Source of the DNA: Bacteroidota bacterium
GTDB taxonomy: Bacteria > Bacteroidota > Bacteroidia > Palsa-965
Assembly: GCA_020402865.1 (NCBI GenBank)
Contig: JADBYT010000010.1
Coordinates: 243,413-307,412, forward strand
Length of the DNA stretch: 64,000 nucleotides
Direction of reading: 5' to 3'
The notes under the pieces: model-generated
Databases searched by the model: none
Told to the model about the DNA's origin: nothing
Seen by the model: the letters and a program-made list of their open reading frames with translations, nothing else
Position numbers and translations under genes: made by a program
Part shown: positions 46,896 through 55,424 of the stretch, in pieces
Layout of the letters: each line of letters begins with the position of its first letter
Numbering within the stretch: position 1 is the first letter of the stretch

Positions 46896-48438
46896 CGGCG
46901 GCCAAACCACGTTCATACTTCTCCCTTACTACTTCGCCATACAATTTCTGCTCAAGTTCACTTTCCACCCACGACCGGAGATCAAACAGCACACCCGCAC
47001 TTTCAAAATCGGGGCTGCATACTTCTTCGTACAGTTTGCTGAGCAGCTGTTTTCGTTCACTGCTGTTTCTTTCAAAACCTGTTTCGGCCATCAGAAAATC
47101 TACAAATAAGTCCTGCCACTTATCTGTTAACTGACTTTCCGAAATCCAGCGACTTGTCTGGCGCAGCATGGCTTTGTAACTATCCATATTCTCGGCCAGT
47201 AAGCGAAAGATGAGTAGCCGCAGGAATCGCGCCAGAAGCTGAATGCGCATACGGGTGCCACTGGTATCTTCATTAACAATGGCGTTGAGATAACGTAAGG
47301 CAAGTTTATAGTCGCCTGCGCCAAAGCAAAAATGCGCTGCACTGAAACGCAGATCAGAACCAAATACCCCCGCCTTACCTTCATCAAGCAAGCCAAGTAA
47401 TTCATCCACTTCTTCCCATTCAATACACGCACTGTCAAATCTACCCATGCGGGTGAGTACGGCAAACTCCATATTCACCACACGCAACAGCATTTTATGT
47501 CTTAAATACGATGTTTTTGCCGGTTTCAATTCGAGCTTTTCGGGCAGTGTACGCAAACGCAAAATAATGTCCAGTGCTTCTTCATACATCGCTACCGAAT
47601 AATAATCAATGAGCAAATTATACATGGCCGACACCAATGAACGCAGTGTTTCATAGGTATGTGTGGTTATACTTTCAAGCAGTGCTATCTGTAATTTATT
47701 GTAATGTATCGACTCATTGAAATGCTGAAAAGCATGTGCATAAAATGCTCTGGTATAATAATACAGTCGTTTTGCAGGAAAAGTCAGTGCCTTAGAATCA
47801 TCCGAAAGTAATTCATGCTTAAGCAGCGCATGAAGTTTTGTTTCCGCTTCGTCATGGTTTTCTGACCCGGCCAGCAGTGAACATGCCGCAGCATGGCTGG
47901 CCGCCCATACATAAAACCGGTAATTGGCAAACTGCTCAAACAATACCCGTTCTTCATCCTCCAGCCTGCTTAATGTGTGCAGCACAGGAGCTACGGGCAC
48001 ATTGAGCAGTAGTTCACGTTCCAAATCAATAATCTCAGTAAGTGCTGCAAAGTAGTGGTAGCGGACGGCAATTACTTTTAGCTGCGCCAGTCTGCGGCGG
48101 CAATGTTCATACATACCCCGGTTCAGAAGCAGTCTGCATTCGGCCAGCATTGCATGTATGCGTACATCTATACTACCACTCTCGTGGTAACTTCTTAAAT
48201 AGCGCAGGCAGATATCATACAACTGCACTTTCGCCACATCAAGATGCTTGGCGGCACCACTTTTGCCGAGTTTGATTTTTAATAAATCAGGATTGTATTC
48301 CTCAAGCAAATCAAGCGCCCTGAACAGTTCGGCATGGTTTGTATCTTCTTTGAAAAGTTTGAGGTGGCGGTTGATGTAACGCTTTTCGGGAGCCGAGAGG
48401 TTCTTCACCAACTCGTAAATCAGTTTATTTTTTTGCAT
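46888..48438 (-). CDS. Helical repeat protein of unknown function
   Basis: 516 residues without signal peptide or membrane helix. The start MQKNKLIYELVKNLSAPEKRYI looks like a recurring N-terminus among Bacteroidota paralogues that I remember only as uncharacterised. The body is rich in Leu, Ala, Tyr and charged residues in TPR-like helix pairs (YEHCRRRLAQLKVIAVRYHY, YEEALDIILRLRTL, GDYKLALRYLNAIVNED). Probably a cytoplasmic scaffold or regulator. Convergent with murB and overlapping it by eight bases. Its promoter was not recognised. Confidence 0.7.
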   Translation of the reverse strand: MQKNKLIYELVKNLSAPEKRYINRHLKLFKEDTNHAELFRALDLLEEYNPDLLKIKLGKSGAAKHLDVAKVQLYDICLRYLRSYHESGSIDVRIHAMLAECRLLLNRGMYEHCRRRLAQLKVIAVRYHYFAALTEIIDLERELLLNVPVAPVLHTLSRLEDEERVLFEQFANYRFYVWAASHAAACSLLAGSENHDEAETKLHALLKHELLSDDSKALTFPAKRLYYYTRAFYAHAFQHFNESIHYNKLQIALLESITTHTYETLRSLVSAMYNLLIDYYSVAMYEEALDIILRLRTLPEKLELKPAKTSYLRHKMLLRVVNMEFAVLTRMGRFDSACIEWEEVDELLGLLDEGKAGVFGSDLRFSAAHFCFGAGDYKLALRYLNAIVNEDTSGTRMRIQLLARFLRLLIFRLLAENMDSYKAMLRQTSRWISESQLTDKWQDLFVDFLMAETGFERNSSERKQLLSKLYEEVCSPDFESAGVLFDLRSWVESELEQKLYGEVVREKYERGLAAAK

Positions 48439-48489
48439 ATTCAGGGGGCAAATCTGGCAATTGCGGCCAAAATAATAAACCTGTTGAGC

Positions 48490-48530
48490 TCAAACAAAAA
48501 GTCCTGCCGCTGGCAGGACTTTTTGTTTGA
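48490..48530 (-). terminator. Terminator after the 48.5-52.0 kb cargo gene
   Basis: A 19-bp perfect stem (48490-48508 with 48512-48530) over a three-base loop, just past the gene end on the minus strand, with T-rich flanks. Confidence 0.85.
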
Positions 48531-48542
48531 AACAAGGCTGTA

Positions 48543-51500
48543 TTAATGGTTAACCACTAGGCGCTGTACGCTGCGTGTACCATTGTACATTACTTCATAG
48601 AAATAAACGCCGTCGGGCAATGTGCTTACATCCACATTCCAGAACTGGGTGCCGGTGGTTACTTCGGTAGTTTCAGAAATAATTTCCTTACCCATTACAT
48701 CCCGCAGCGCAAGTGTTACCTGTCCGGCCTGGGGTACTGAATAGGTAATGGTAGCTGTTTGCGAAGCCGGGTTGGGATAGCTGCTGAGCTGAACACCGGT
48801 CAGTGTCTGCTCTTCCTGCCCCACCATGATAATGAGTTCGAAATCGTCAATAGCCCAGCCGTCAACTGTGGTTGAGTTAAATCCGTCTGACGCAAACACG
48901 AAGCGGAATTGCACCGGCTGCGCGTTGCCGCTGAGGAACGACAGGTTATAGCGCGACTGGAAGTAAGCGGCACCGGGGCCCGACCAGCCTGGGGTGTTTG
49001 AAGCCCAGATGTTTGCCTGGCCATACCAGAATACGCCCAGCGGATCGTTTTGTACACCAAGCACCTGCCAGGTTACACCACCGTCGGCGCTGTACTGGAT
49101 AAAACCACCATCGCTGCCAAAGTCGGTAGAGTACCACTGCCAGAAACGCATCTGCACGCTGCTTGCGTTTGAGAAGTCGAAGAACGGCGAGTAAAGATAC
49201 TCCATGCTGTTAGGCTGGTAAGCGCCGTTCAGGTTTACTTCCCATGCATTGGGCGCAGTGTGCGCGTTGGTAATGTAGGGTGCAGCCGGTGTACCAAGCT
49301 CCCACGAGGGTGTATAGGTTGTTTGTGCCGCAAAGAACGTTGAAGCTCCGTCGAAGTTGTCGGAGAACGGAACCGGCAGCAGCGGAATACCTGTTGAGTT
49401 TTTGCAGGCACTATCGTTGGTAAGGTCACCGTCGTTGGCAAGCGATGTCCACGCACAAATGGTAAACTGTCCGGCAGGAGCAGTAAACTGTGTGGTAAAC
49501 GTAAACGTTGTCGCTGCGTTTGCAGGAAGGTTGCCTGTCCAGGTTTGAGTAACCGGTGCGTTTGCACCTACCTGATACGTAACCGGAATAGAGGTAAGCG
49601 TATTTACACCCACATTACGCAACTGAACCTGAACGGTAGCTTGTGAGTTAGCAGCCTGCTGCGAAGCGGGTTGCAGAATGCTCATCATTTTCACGTCAAA
49701 CGGCTGCGGCTCATAAATACGCACCTCATCAAGGAATACAGCTGATCCGCTTGAACTGAAGTTGTCATTTACCTTTGCTTCAAAATCAATGGTAAGCACA
49801 CCAGCCGGAAGGAACGGCGTGAGATCATAACGGTAAGAGGTGTAAGGCCCCGTAGCACCGGCAGGTTGCAGGTGCGGGGTAATCATGTTGCCGTTCACTT
49901 TCACACGGAAATTGGTGTACTCATCAGCCCAGCTGAAATTCATACGGGCATCAAATTCAAGAACAAGACTTGAATATGTGGCTGTATTCACCAGCAGGCG
50001 AAGGTTTGAGCGGTGCTCCTCGCAACGGGTAGTTTGCCAGATGTAGTTGGGCGATGAGAGAATGGTATCAGAACCGAAATCCCACGCACCGGAGAAAGTA
50101 GCATCAAACAAAGCACCCTGTGTACCCGCATTTGCGGCCAGCGCAGAAAGGTTAACCTGGCCATAGGTGGTGTTGGTTACACAGAAATCGTTGAAGCTGG
50201 TTGTGCTTTCAAAGCCATTGTAATAAGGAACGTTAACTGCGGCAGTGGCTTCGAACGTGAATGTAAGCGTATCATTCATCAGGAAGCCATCGTTGGTAAG
50301 CGCAGTATAAACCGTAATGGTGTGTGTGCCTGCAGTAACATTAAACGGTGTGGCAAAAGTGAATGTATCTGTTTGCAAAGGCACGATTGTACCGGTGTAC
50401 TGTTCCGTAACCGGTGTACCGTTATCTATCACATAAGTCACGTTCATCGGCCCCACAATATTCTGTAAACCGTCGTTGAAAATAGCCACAGAAACTGTGT
50501 TTGAGCCTACCGGAGCGCAACCGGTTACATCAGGCACAATTACAGCATCCATTTCAGCATCCTGTGCAGAGGGCAGCCGGATAAGGAAATCGTCAATTGA
50601 ATAGCCATCATATTCCACTGATCCGTCAGAAGTGAATACGAATTTGAATTGTACCGGACCTACCACATTGTTCAATACGCTTAAACGGTACTCAGATTTT
50701 ACCCAGCCGTTGCTGTTACCCTCCCAGCCGGGAAGGCTTGATGAAAGAAGCGATGCATTTGAATACCAGTTAATGGCATTCGGATCGCCAACAGTGCCAA
50801 GTACCTGCCAGGTATTGCCATCGGTAGTGTATTCAATGCGTACACCATCCCAGCTGGTTTCGGCATTGTAGTTGTGCCAGAAACTCATCTTGGCATTCAC
50901 CGCCTGCGAAAAGTCGAACACCGGAGATAATAAAGCCGTATTCGCACTTGAGCTGTAGCCGGAGGTAAGGTCCACATCCCACGCATTTACACCCGAATAA
51001 GCACCGGTTGTAGCGCCGAATGCAGGCGTACCGTATTCCCAGTCTGAATTTCCTGAGGTGGTTTGTACAGACCACAAGCCATTATTCGACTCAAAATCAT
51101 CGAAGAAGGGGAACACAATTCCGGCAAATGCCACAAACTGGCGGCAACCAGAGGTGGGCTCGGTAGCCGTATTGGACGCCGGCGATGCATCGAATGCGGT
51201 AACGTAATAACAAACCGTGTCTGAATCGTTTACTGCGGGGATACTACCTACCCAGAGGTTGCCTGAGGTGTTGGTCATACCCACCGCCTGCTGCGGACCA
51301 CCGTTTACGGTATAGTAAACCGTAGCGGTGTCAACACCGGATGCATCGGTAATACTGGTAGTAATGGCGAAGGGTCCGAGTGAGAAAAGGTTGTTCAGAA
51401 AAATCGGGCTTACGTAAGTAATTACCGGCGGATTGAGCTCAGAAGGAGCTACGGTTACTACAATATTATCGAGCAGCCAGCCGTAAGCACCGTTGGGGCC

Positions 51501-52043
51501 GTTAGCATTTCCGTCGTTGAGTTTGAAACGGATCATTACGTTGGCCGCGTTGCCACAAAGGTTTGAAATATCAAACGTTTCGTGTTTCCACCAGGTGTTG
51601 TTAGGCACAGCCGCATCGTTGCCCGGCTGCCAGTCGCTGTAAGAACCGGCGCAGAAACGGTTGTTGATGGCGGCAAACTGACCGCTTCCGAGATAATGCG
51701 AAGCCACAACGGCCTGCCAGGTGTTTCCGTTATCGTTGGAAACCTCCAGACGGGCATTATCGAAAAACTGAATTTTACAGATTTGGTCAAAATCGAGCAA
51801 AACGAACGCATTACCAAGCGTACTGAATGAAATGGTAGTGAGCTTGGAGGAGTCGTTAAGTGCGATCTGGTTGCGGTAACTCCGCAAGCCACCTGCCTGA
51901 TAGGTTGTGTTGGAACTCCAGGTCGGATTACCCGTGGAGGTTACGGAATCTGCTGTTTCAAAATCTTCGTGAAACACCACTGTTTGTGCGCCTGCAGCAA
52001 ATGCAGCAACCATTCCGCAAATCAGAAGTAATGTTTTTTTCAT
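48543..52043 (-). CDS. Large T9SS cargo protein with jelly-roll and CARDB-like domains
   Basis: 1166 residues from the ATG at 52043; an upstream in-frame start at 52094 is rejected because MKKTLLLICGMVAAFAAGAQ is a full signal peptide. Three modules resemble jelly-roll or MAM-like domains: near the N-terminus (FHEDFETADSV to WLLDNIVV), at about 340-520 (WSVQTTSGNSDWEYGTP to IDDFLIR) and near 890-1085 (SWELGTPAAPYI to AIDDFELI); the second and third are clearly related. Between them are two CARDB-like beta domains (SVAIFNDGLQNIVGPMNV and VQVQLRNVGVNTLTSIPV). The end is a type A T9SS sorting domain (VQLSSYPNPASQTATITY to RLVVNH). Exported and probably surface-bound or released; may bind glycans or proteins. 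Confidence 0.85.
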   Translation of the reverse strand: MKKTLLLICGMVAAFAAGAQTVVFHEDFETADSVTSTGNPTWSSNTTYQAGGLRSYRNQIALNDSSKLTTISFSTLGNAFVLLDFDQICKIQFFDNARLEVSNDNGNTWQAVVASHYLGSGQFAAINNRFCAGSYSDWQPGNDAAVPNNTWWKHETFDISNLCGNAANVMIRFKLNDGNANGPNGAYGWLLDNIVVTVAPSELNPPVITYVSPIFLNNLFSLGPFAITTSITDASGVDTATVYYTVNGGPQQAVGMTNTSGNLWVGSIPAVNDSDTVCYYVTAFDASPASNTATEPTSGCRQFVAFAGIVFPFFDDFESNNGLWSVQTTSGNSDWEYGTPAFGATTGAYSGVNAWDVDLTSGYSSSANTALLSPVFDFSQAVNAKMSFWHNYNAETSWDGVRIEYTTDGNTWQVLGTVGDPNAINWYSNASLLSSSLPGWEGNSNGWVKSEYRLSVLNNVVGPVQFKFVFTSDGSVEYDGYSIDDFLIRLPSAQDAEMDAVIVPDVTGCAPVGSNTVSVAIFNDGLQNIVGPMNVTYVIDNGTPVTEQYTGTIVPLQTDTFTFATPFNVTAGTHTITVYTALTNDGFLMNDTLTFTFEATAAVNVPYYNGFESTTSFNDFCVTNTTYGQVNLSALAANAGTQGALFDATFSGAWDFGSDTILSSPNYIWQTTRCEEHRSNLRLLVNTATYSSLVLEFDARMNFSWADEYTNFRVKVNGNMITPHLQPAGATGPYTSYRYDLTPFLPAGVLTIDFEAKVNDNFSSSGSAVFLDEVRIYEPQPFDVKMMSILQPASQQAANSQATVQVQLRNVGVNTLTSIPVTYQVGANAPVTQTWTGNLPANAATTFTFTTQFTAPAGQFTICAWTSLANDGDLTNDSACKNSTGIPLLPVPFSDNFDGASTFFAAQTTYTPSWELGTPAAPYITNAHTAPNAWEVNLNGAYQPNSMEYLYSPFFDFSNASSVQMRFWQWYSTDFGSDGGFIQYSADGGVTWQVLGVQNDPLGVFWYGQANIWASNTPGWSGPGAAYFQSRYNLSFLSGNAQPVQFRFVFASDGFNSTTVDGWAIDDFELIIMVGQEEQTLTGVQLSSYPNPASQTATITYSVPQAGQVTLALRDVMGKEIISETTEVTTGTQFWNVDVSTLPDGVYFYEVMYNGTRSVQRLVVNH

Positions 52044-52066
52044 GTAGTTTGGATATTGCCTTAACC

Positions 52067-52074
52067 CAAAGGTA
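52067..52074 (-). promoter_or_regulatory. -7 element of the 1166-residue cargo gene
   Basis: Minus-strand TACCTTTG matches TAnnTTTG, 23 bases upstream of the ATG at 52043. Confidence 0.45.
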
Positions 52075-52419
52075 AGGAAAGTATGTGTGTACACGAAACC
52101 TGTTCCATGTTTTCTTCGTAAACCGGAAGTTCAACCCGGATAACATTATGGTGAAACCGGAAAATTGCAACAAAACCCCAAACTGTTTTTCACCCATCAG
52201 ACACGTGCGACAAGTCTGTTTTTTCGCTGGCTTTATCAATTTTAAATTAAAAAACACTTACATCTCTTATTCACATCGTAAGCGCATATTCCCCCATGCT
52301 TCCCGGAAATTATTCATCGGATACCCAATTTCATTTACTAATTGTACGCATTACTAAATGAGAGGCCGTTAGAATTCATTGTTCCGCACAGCCTCTGAAT
52401 GCAGATCCGACATAATCCA

Positions 52420-52448
52420 AAAGCCCGCCGGAATTACCGGCGGGCTTT
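52420..52448 (-). terminator. Terminator after the repeat-rich cargo gene
   Basis: AAAGCCCGCCGG (52420-52431) pairs with CCGGCGGGCTTT (52437-52448) over AATTA. On the minus strand it is followed by TTGGATT, a short T-tail. Confidence 0.75.
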
Positions 52449-52486
52449 CATGTTGCGAACGTTCAGGCTTACGGGACTGAAACGTT

Positions 52487-55240
52487 TTATCGGTTAACTA
52501 CAACTTTGATGGTTTGTGATACTGAGCCTGTAGCTACACGTACAAAGTAGATACCGTTTTCCCAGTTGGTCACATCGTAGCTGAGGTTATTATTTCCGCT
52601 GTTGAGCGACTTGTTCTCGTTAATGAGAAGCTTGCCGGTCATATCGAAAGCAGTGATCTGCACATCGTTATTATCAACCAGTGAAATGTTCAGGTTGAAC
52701 TGTTCGCCTGCGGGGTTCGGATACAGGGTGATGCTGTTGATTTCCTGCTGCTCCTGTACACCTACGAAGAACGGAATTACCTGCGTAATGGTGTCGGTGC
52801 AACCCTGTGCATTGGTTACCACGAGGGTTACGGTGAAGTTGCCGCTGCTCAGGTAAACGTGCTGCGGTGCGGCTGCGGTTGAGCTGCTGTTGTCGCCGAA
52901 ATCCCAGTTGTAAACCGTACCACCTGTTGATGAGTTGGTGAAGGTTACAATGTTGTTGATGGTAGAGAAGGTGAAACCGGCAGTGGGAGCAGGATTAACT
53001 ACTACGGTAACCGGAGCAGAGGCACCCACACCATTGCAGGCATTGCTGTTGGTTACAGTTACGCTGTATGAACCTGCAGCAGAAACGGTGATGCTTTGTG
53101 TGGTAGCACCTGTGCTCCAGAGGTAAGTATCGGCAATGCTTGAGGTGAGGGTAACTGTTTCGCCGGGGCAAAGTGTGGTGCTGCCGGTGGCCTGTACGGT
53201 GGGAGCAGGTGAATTGCTCACCGAAACCTGTACTGCGTTTGAAGTAGCGGTGCAACCATTTGCATCGGTGTAAACTACCGAGTAGCTGCCAGAGGTGGTA
53301 ACAGTGATGCTCTGGCTGGTAGCGGTATTGCTCCACAGGTTACCTGTAGCCTGGCTTGAGCTGAGTGTTACACTGTCGCCGGTACAGAACGTGGTGGGGC
53401 CGCTGGCGGTGATGCTGGGCGCAGCAGGATTGGCATTTACAGTTACTGTGGTAGCAGCCGAAGTAGCGCTGCAGCCGTTTGCATCGGTGTAGGTTACATC
53501 AAATGTACCTGAGGCATTTACGGTAATAGACTGTGAGGTGGCGTTGTTGCTCCACAGCAAACCTGAAGCCTGGCTGGCGGTGAGTTGTACTGAACCGCCG
53601 TTGCAGAAGGTTACCGGGCCGTTGGCCGCAATGGTGGGTACTGCGGGCAGGGCGTTAACGGTAACGGTGATCGAGTTGGTTACAGCCTCGCAACCATTGG
53701 GCTTCATTACGGTGCAGGAATAAGTGCCGCTTTGGGTTACGCTGATGGTAGCGGTGGTGGCACCGTTGCTCCAGAGGTAAGAAGAAGCACCGGCTGTGGT
53801 GGCATCAAGTGAAACCGAGCCACCCTGGCAGAATGTAGTAGCACCCTGTGCAGTAGCAGAAGCAGTAAATACGTTGTTGATAGCTGCATTGTAAGGCTGG
53901 TTCTGGCAGTCGAATTCTGACCAGCAGGCCATCCAGTTACCTGTGGGGCCGAAAGCACCGATGTAGCTGGTGGGGGTAAAGAATGAGTTGCTCAGGTTGG
54001 CATTGCTGAAAGAAGCACCGCTGTTGAGGGGCGATGAAGCACTGATGAGCAGATCAGGATTGGTGAGGCTGAGGTTGTTGATACCCAGTGAAGAAGCCAG
54101 ACCAATGGTTTGGTTGTTGAAACCGGCAGTAGCAAACCAGGTACTGATGTTGAATGCGCCGTTTACGTTGTTGGGGTTTGCAGCTGTTGAAGCAGCAAGT
54201 GTATCGGTCATTTGCACCAGTGCTGTGTTACGGAACTGGAGATCGCCGGCGGTAGCGTTGCCCTGTGTAGATGAGCTTTCGATGAGCAGACCTGTGGGAT
54301 AACCGGCAAATACAGAGTTGTACACACAGGTACGTGTGTTGCGGCGCAGGTGCAGTGCACGACGGTAGAGGCTGTTGATGGTGCTGTTGAAGCAAAGCGG
54401 GCCATATACCGAAATGTTTGAGAAAATGGGCTGGGTAATGGGTGTGTTGCCAGTACCAGTAGCATCATTGTCCGACTCGAAACCATTTGAGCCCGACTGG
54501 TCGGCAATATTGGGATCGCGAAGCACTACACCAAACTGGATGCTGCCTTTGAAACCGTTGTCGGTATCAAAATCATCATCCCATGCACGGTAAGAAATAA
54601 GGTATTTGCAGTTTACGGTACCGCCAAACCATTCAAAAGCATCGTCGCCAGAGTAGGAAACCTGCACGTGCTCGATTACGGTTTTGCGACCTACACCGCC
54701 CATGGTAAGGCCGTTGATTTCGCTATTGGGCTGGAAAGCCACACCGGGATACTCAATGCGCACGTAGCGGATAACACCTGAGCTGTCGTTGTCATTAGGT
54801 GTAGCGCCGCCACCGTAAATTGTGCCTACGCCACCTTCAATTACGCCTTCGCCGGCAGCAGTGCCGTTTGCAGCGTTAGCGGGCAGGTTTACAGAAGCGC
54901 GGCCACAGATAATAAGACCGCCCCAGTCGCCGTAAGAGCGCTGGCCCACGGCTTTCTGCGATGTAAATACGATGGGCTGTTCGGCAGTACCATCGGCAAT
55001 AAGTTTTGCATCGCGCTCAATAATCAAAGCACCTTTCGAAACGAAATCGCCTTTGATGATTGTGCCGGGCTGAATGGTGAGCGTAACACCGGGTTTTACA
55101 TATACCCAGCCGTTGAGCAGATAAATGTTGTTGGAGGTCCAGGTTTCATTTGCTGTAATGTTACCTGATTTAATGATCTGCGCATCGGCCGAAACGAAGG
55201 CTGCTACTGCAAGACCAAGGGTAAGTAAAAACTTTTTCAT
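52487..55240 (-). CDS. T9SS cargo: beta-helix, tandem Cys repeats, PKD, sorting domain
   Basis: 917 residues from the ATG at 55240; the longer frame to 55312 only adds non-signal residues. Signal peptide about 1-20 (ending SADAQ). Residues about 20-440 look like a right-handed beta-helix (NGWVYVKPGVTLTIQPGTII, IEHVQVSYSGDDAFEWFGG). Then four tandem repeats of about 72 residues (about 460-755), each starting T-x-C-x-G-x-S/T-V and holding LWSNxATSQSITV and YTDANGC. A PKD domain follows (VYNWDFGDNSSS, about 780-850), then a type A T9SS sorting domain (ITLYPNPAGEQFNL to VVVNR). Lies downstream of a TonB-dependent receptor, with a terminator between, so it has its own promoter. Confidence 0.86.
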   Translation of the reverse strand: MKKFLLTLGLAVAAFVSADAQIIKSGNITANETWTSNNIYLLNGWVYVKPGVTLTIQPGTIIKGDFVSKGALIIERDAKLIADGTAEQPIVFTSQKAVGQRSYGDWGGLIICGRASVNLPANAANGTAAGEGVIEGGVGTIYGGGATPNDNDSSGVIRYVRIEYPGVAFQPNSEINGLTMGGVGRKTVIEHVQVSYSGDDAFEWFGGTVNCKYLISYRAWDDDFDTDNGFKGSIQFGVVLRDPNIADQSGSNGFESDNDATGTGNTPITQPIFSNISVYGPLCFNSTINSLYRRALHLRRNTRTCVYNSVFAGYPTGLLIESSSTQGNATAGDLQFRNTALVQMTDTLAASTAANPNNVNGAFNISTWFATAGFNNQTIGLASSLGINNLSLTNPDLLISASSPLNSGASFSNANLSNSFFTPTSYIGAFGPTGNWMACWSEFDCQNQPYNAAINNVFTASATAQGATTFCQGGSVSLDATTAGASSYLWSNGATTATISVTQSGTYSCTVMKPNGCEAVTNSITVTVNALPAVPTIAANGPVTFCNGGSVQLTASQASGLLWSNNATSQSITVNASGTFDVTYTDANGCSATSAATTVTVNANPAAPSITASGPTTFCTGDSVTLSSSQATGNLWSNTATSQSITVTTSGSYSVVYTDANGCTATSNAVQVSVSNSPAPTVQATGSTTLCPGETVTLTSSIADTYLWSTGATTQSITVSAAGSYSVTVTNSNACNGVGASAPVTVVVNPAPTAGFTFSTINNIVTFTNSSTGGTVYNWDFGDNSSSTAAAPQHVYLSSGNFTVTLVVTNAQGCTDTITQVIPFFVGVQEQQEINSITLYPNPAGEQFNLNISLVDNNDVQITAFDMTGKLLINENKSLNSGNNNLSYDVTNWENGIYFVRVATGSVSQTIKVVVNR
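52990..53860 (-). repeat. Four tandem coding repeats of about 215-225 bp
   Basis: Within the cargo gene, four successive units encode the Cys-containing beta repeats. Units 2 and 3 are closest to each other at both protein and DNA level; unit 4 is the most diverged. The pattern suggests tandem duplication within the gene. Confidence 0.75.
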
Positions 55241-55284
55241 GTTGTGTTTGCGTTTAATCGCGTTTGAGGAATTTAATCGCGTCA

Positions 55285-55292
55285 CAAAAGTA
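55285..55292 (-). promoter_or_regulatory. -7 element of the repeat-rich cargo gene
   Basis: Minus-strand TACTTTTG matches TAnnTTTG, 44 bases upstream of the ATG at 55240. No TTTG at -33; an 11-mer shared with the receptor promoter region lies upstream at 55325-55335. Confidence 0.45.
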
Positions 55293-55375
55293 TTCCCGGT
55301 GTATGATGTCACTGTAAATACCAGTTTATCTTAAATAGTGGTTCAGGTTATTGCTATGTAAACTCGCCATTAAAA

Positions 55376-55405
55376 CAAAAGCGGCTCAATGACGAGCCGC
55401 TTTTG
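55376..55405 (-). terminator. Terminator of the large TonB-dependent receptor
   Basis: CAAAAGCGGCTC and its complement (55376-55387 with 55394-55405) form a 12-bp stem; on the minus strand it is followed by TTTTA. Confidence 0.8.
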
Positions 55406-55424
55406 AAAACCAGTTACCAGACAA

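Larger units (their letters stand above)
52044..52486. other. Intergenic region between two T9SS cargo genes
   Basis: 443 bp with no supported gene. It holds a -7 element for the left gene and a terminator for the right gene (both listed). The middle 300 bp are AT-rich and show nothing I recognise. Confidence 0.5.

Noticed and set aside
52085..52357. 90-codon frame in the gap between cargo genes
   Set aside because: Starts inside the promoter region of the left gene and has no recognisable composition, signal or motif.
52990..53860. CRISPR array
   Set aside because: The repeats are long, diverged, in frame and encode beta domains; there are no spacers or cas genes.
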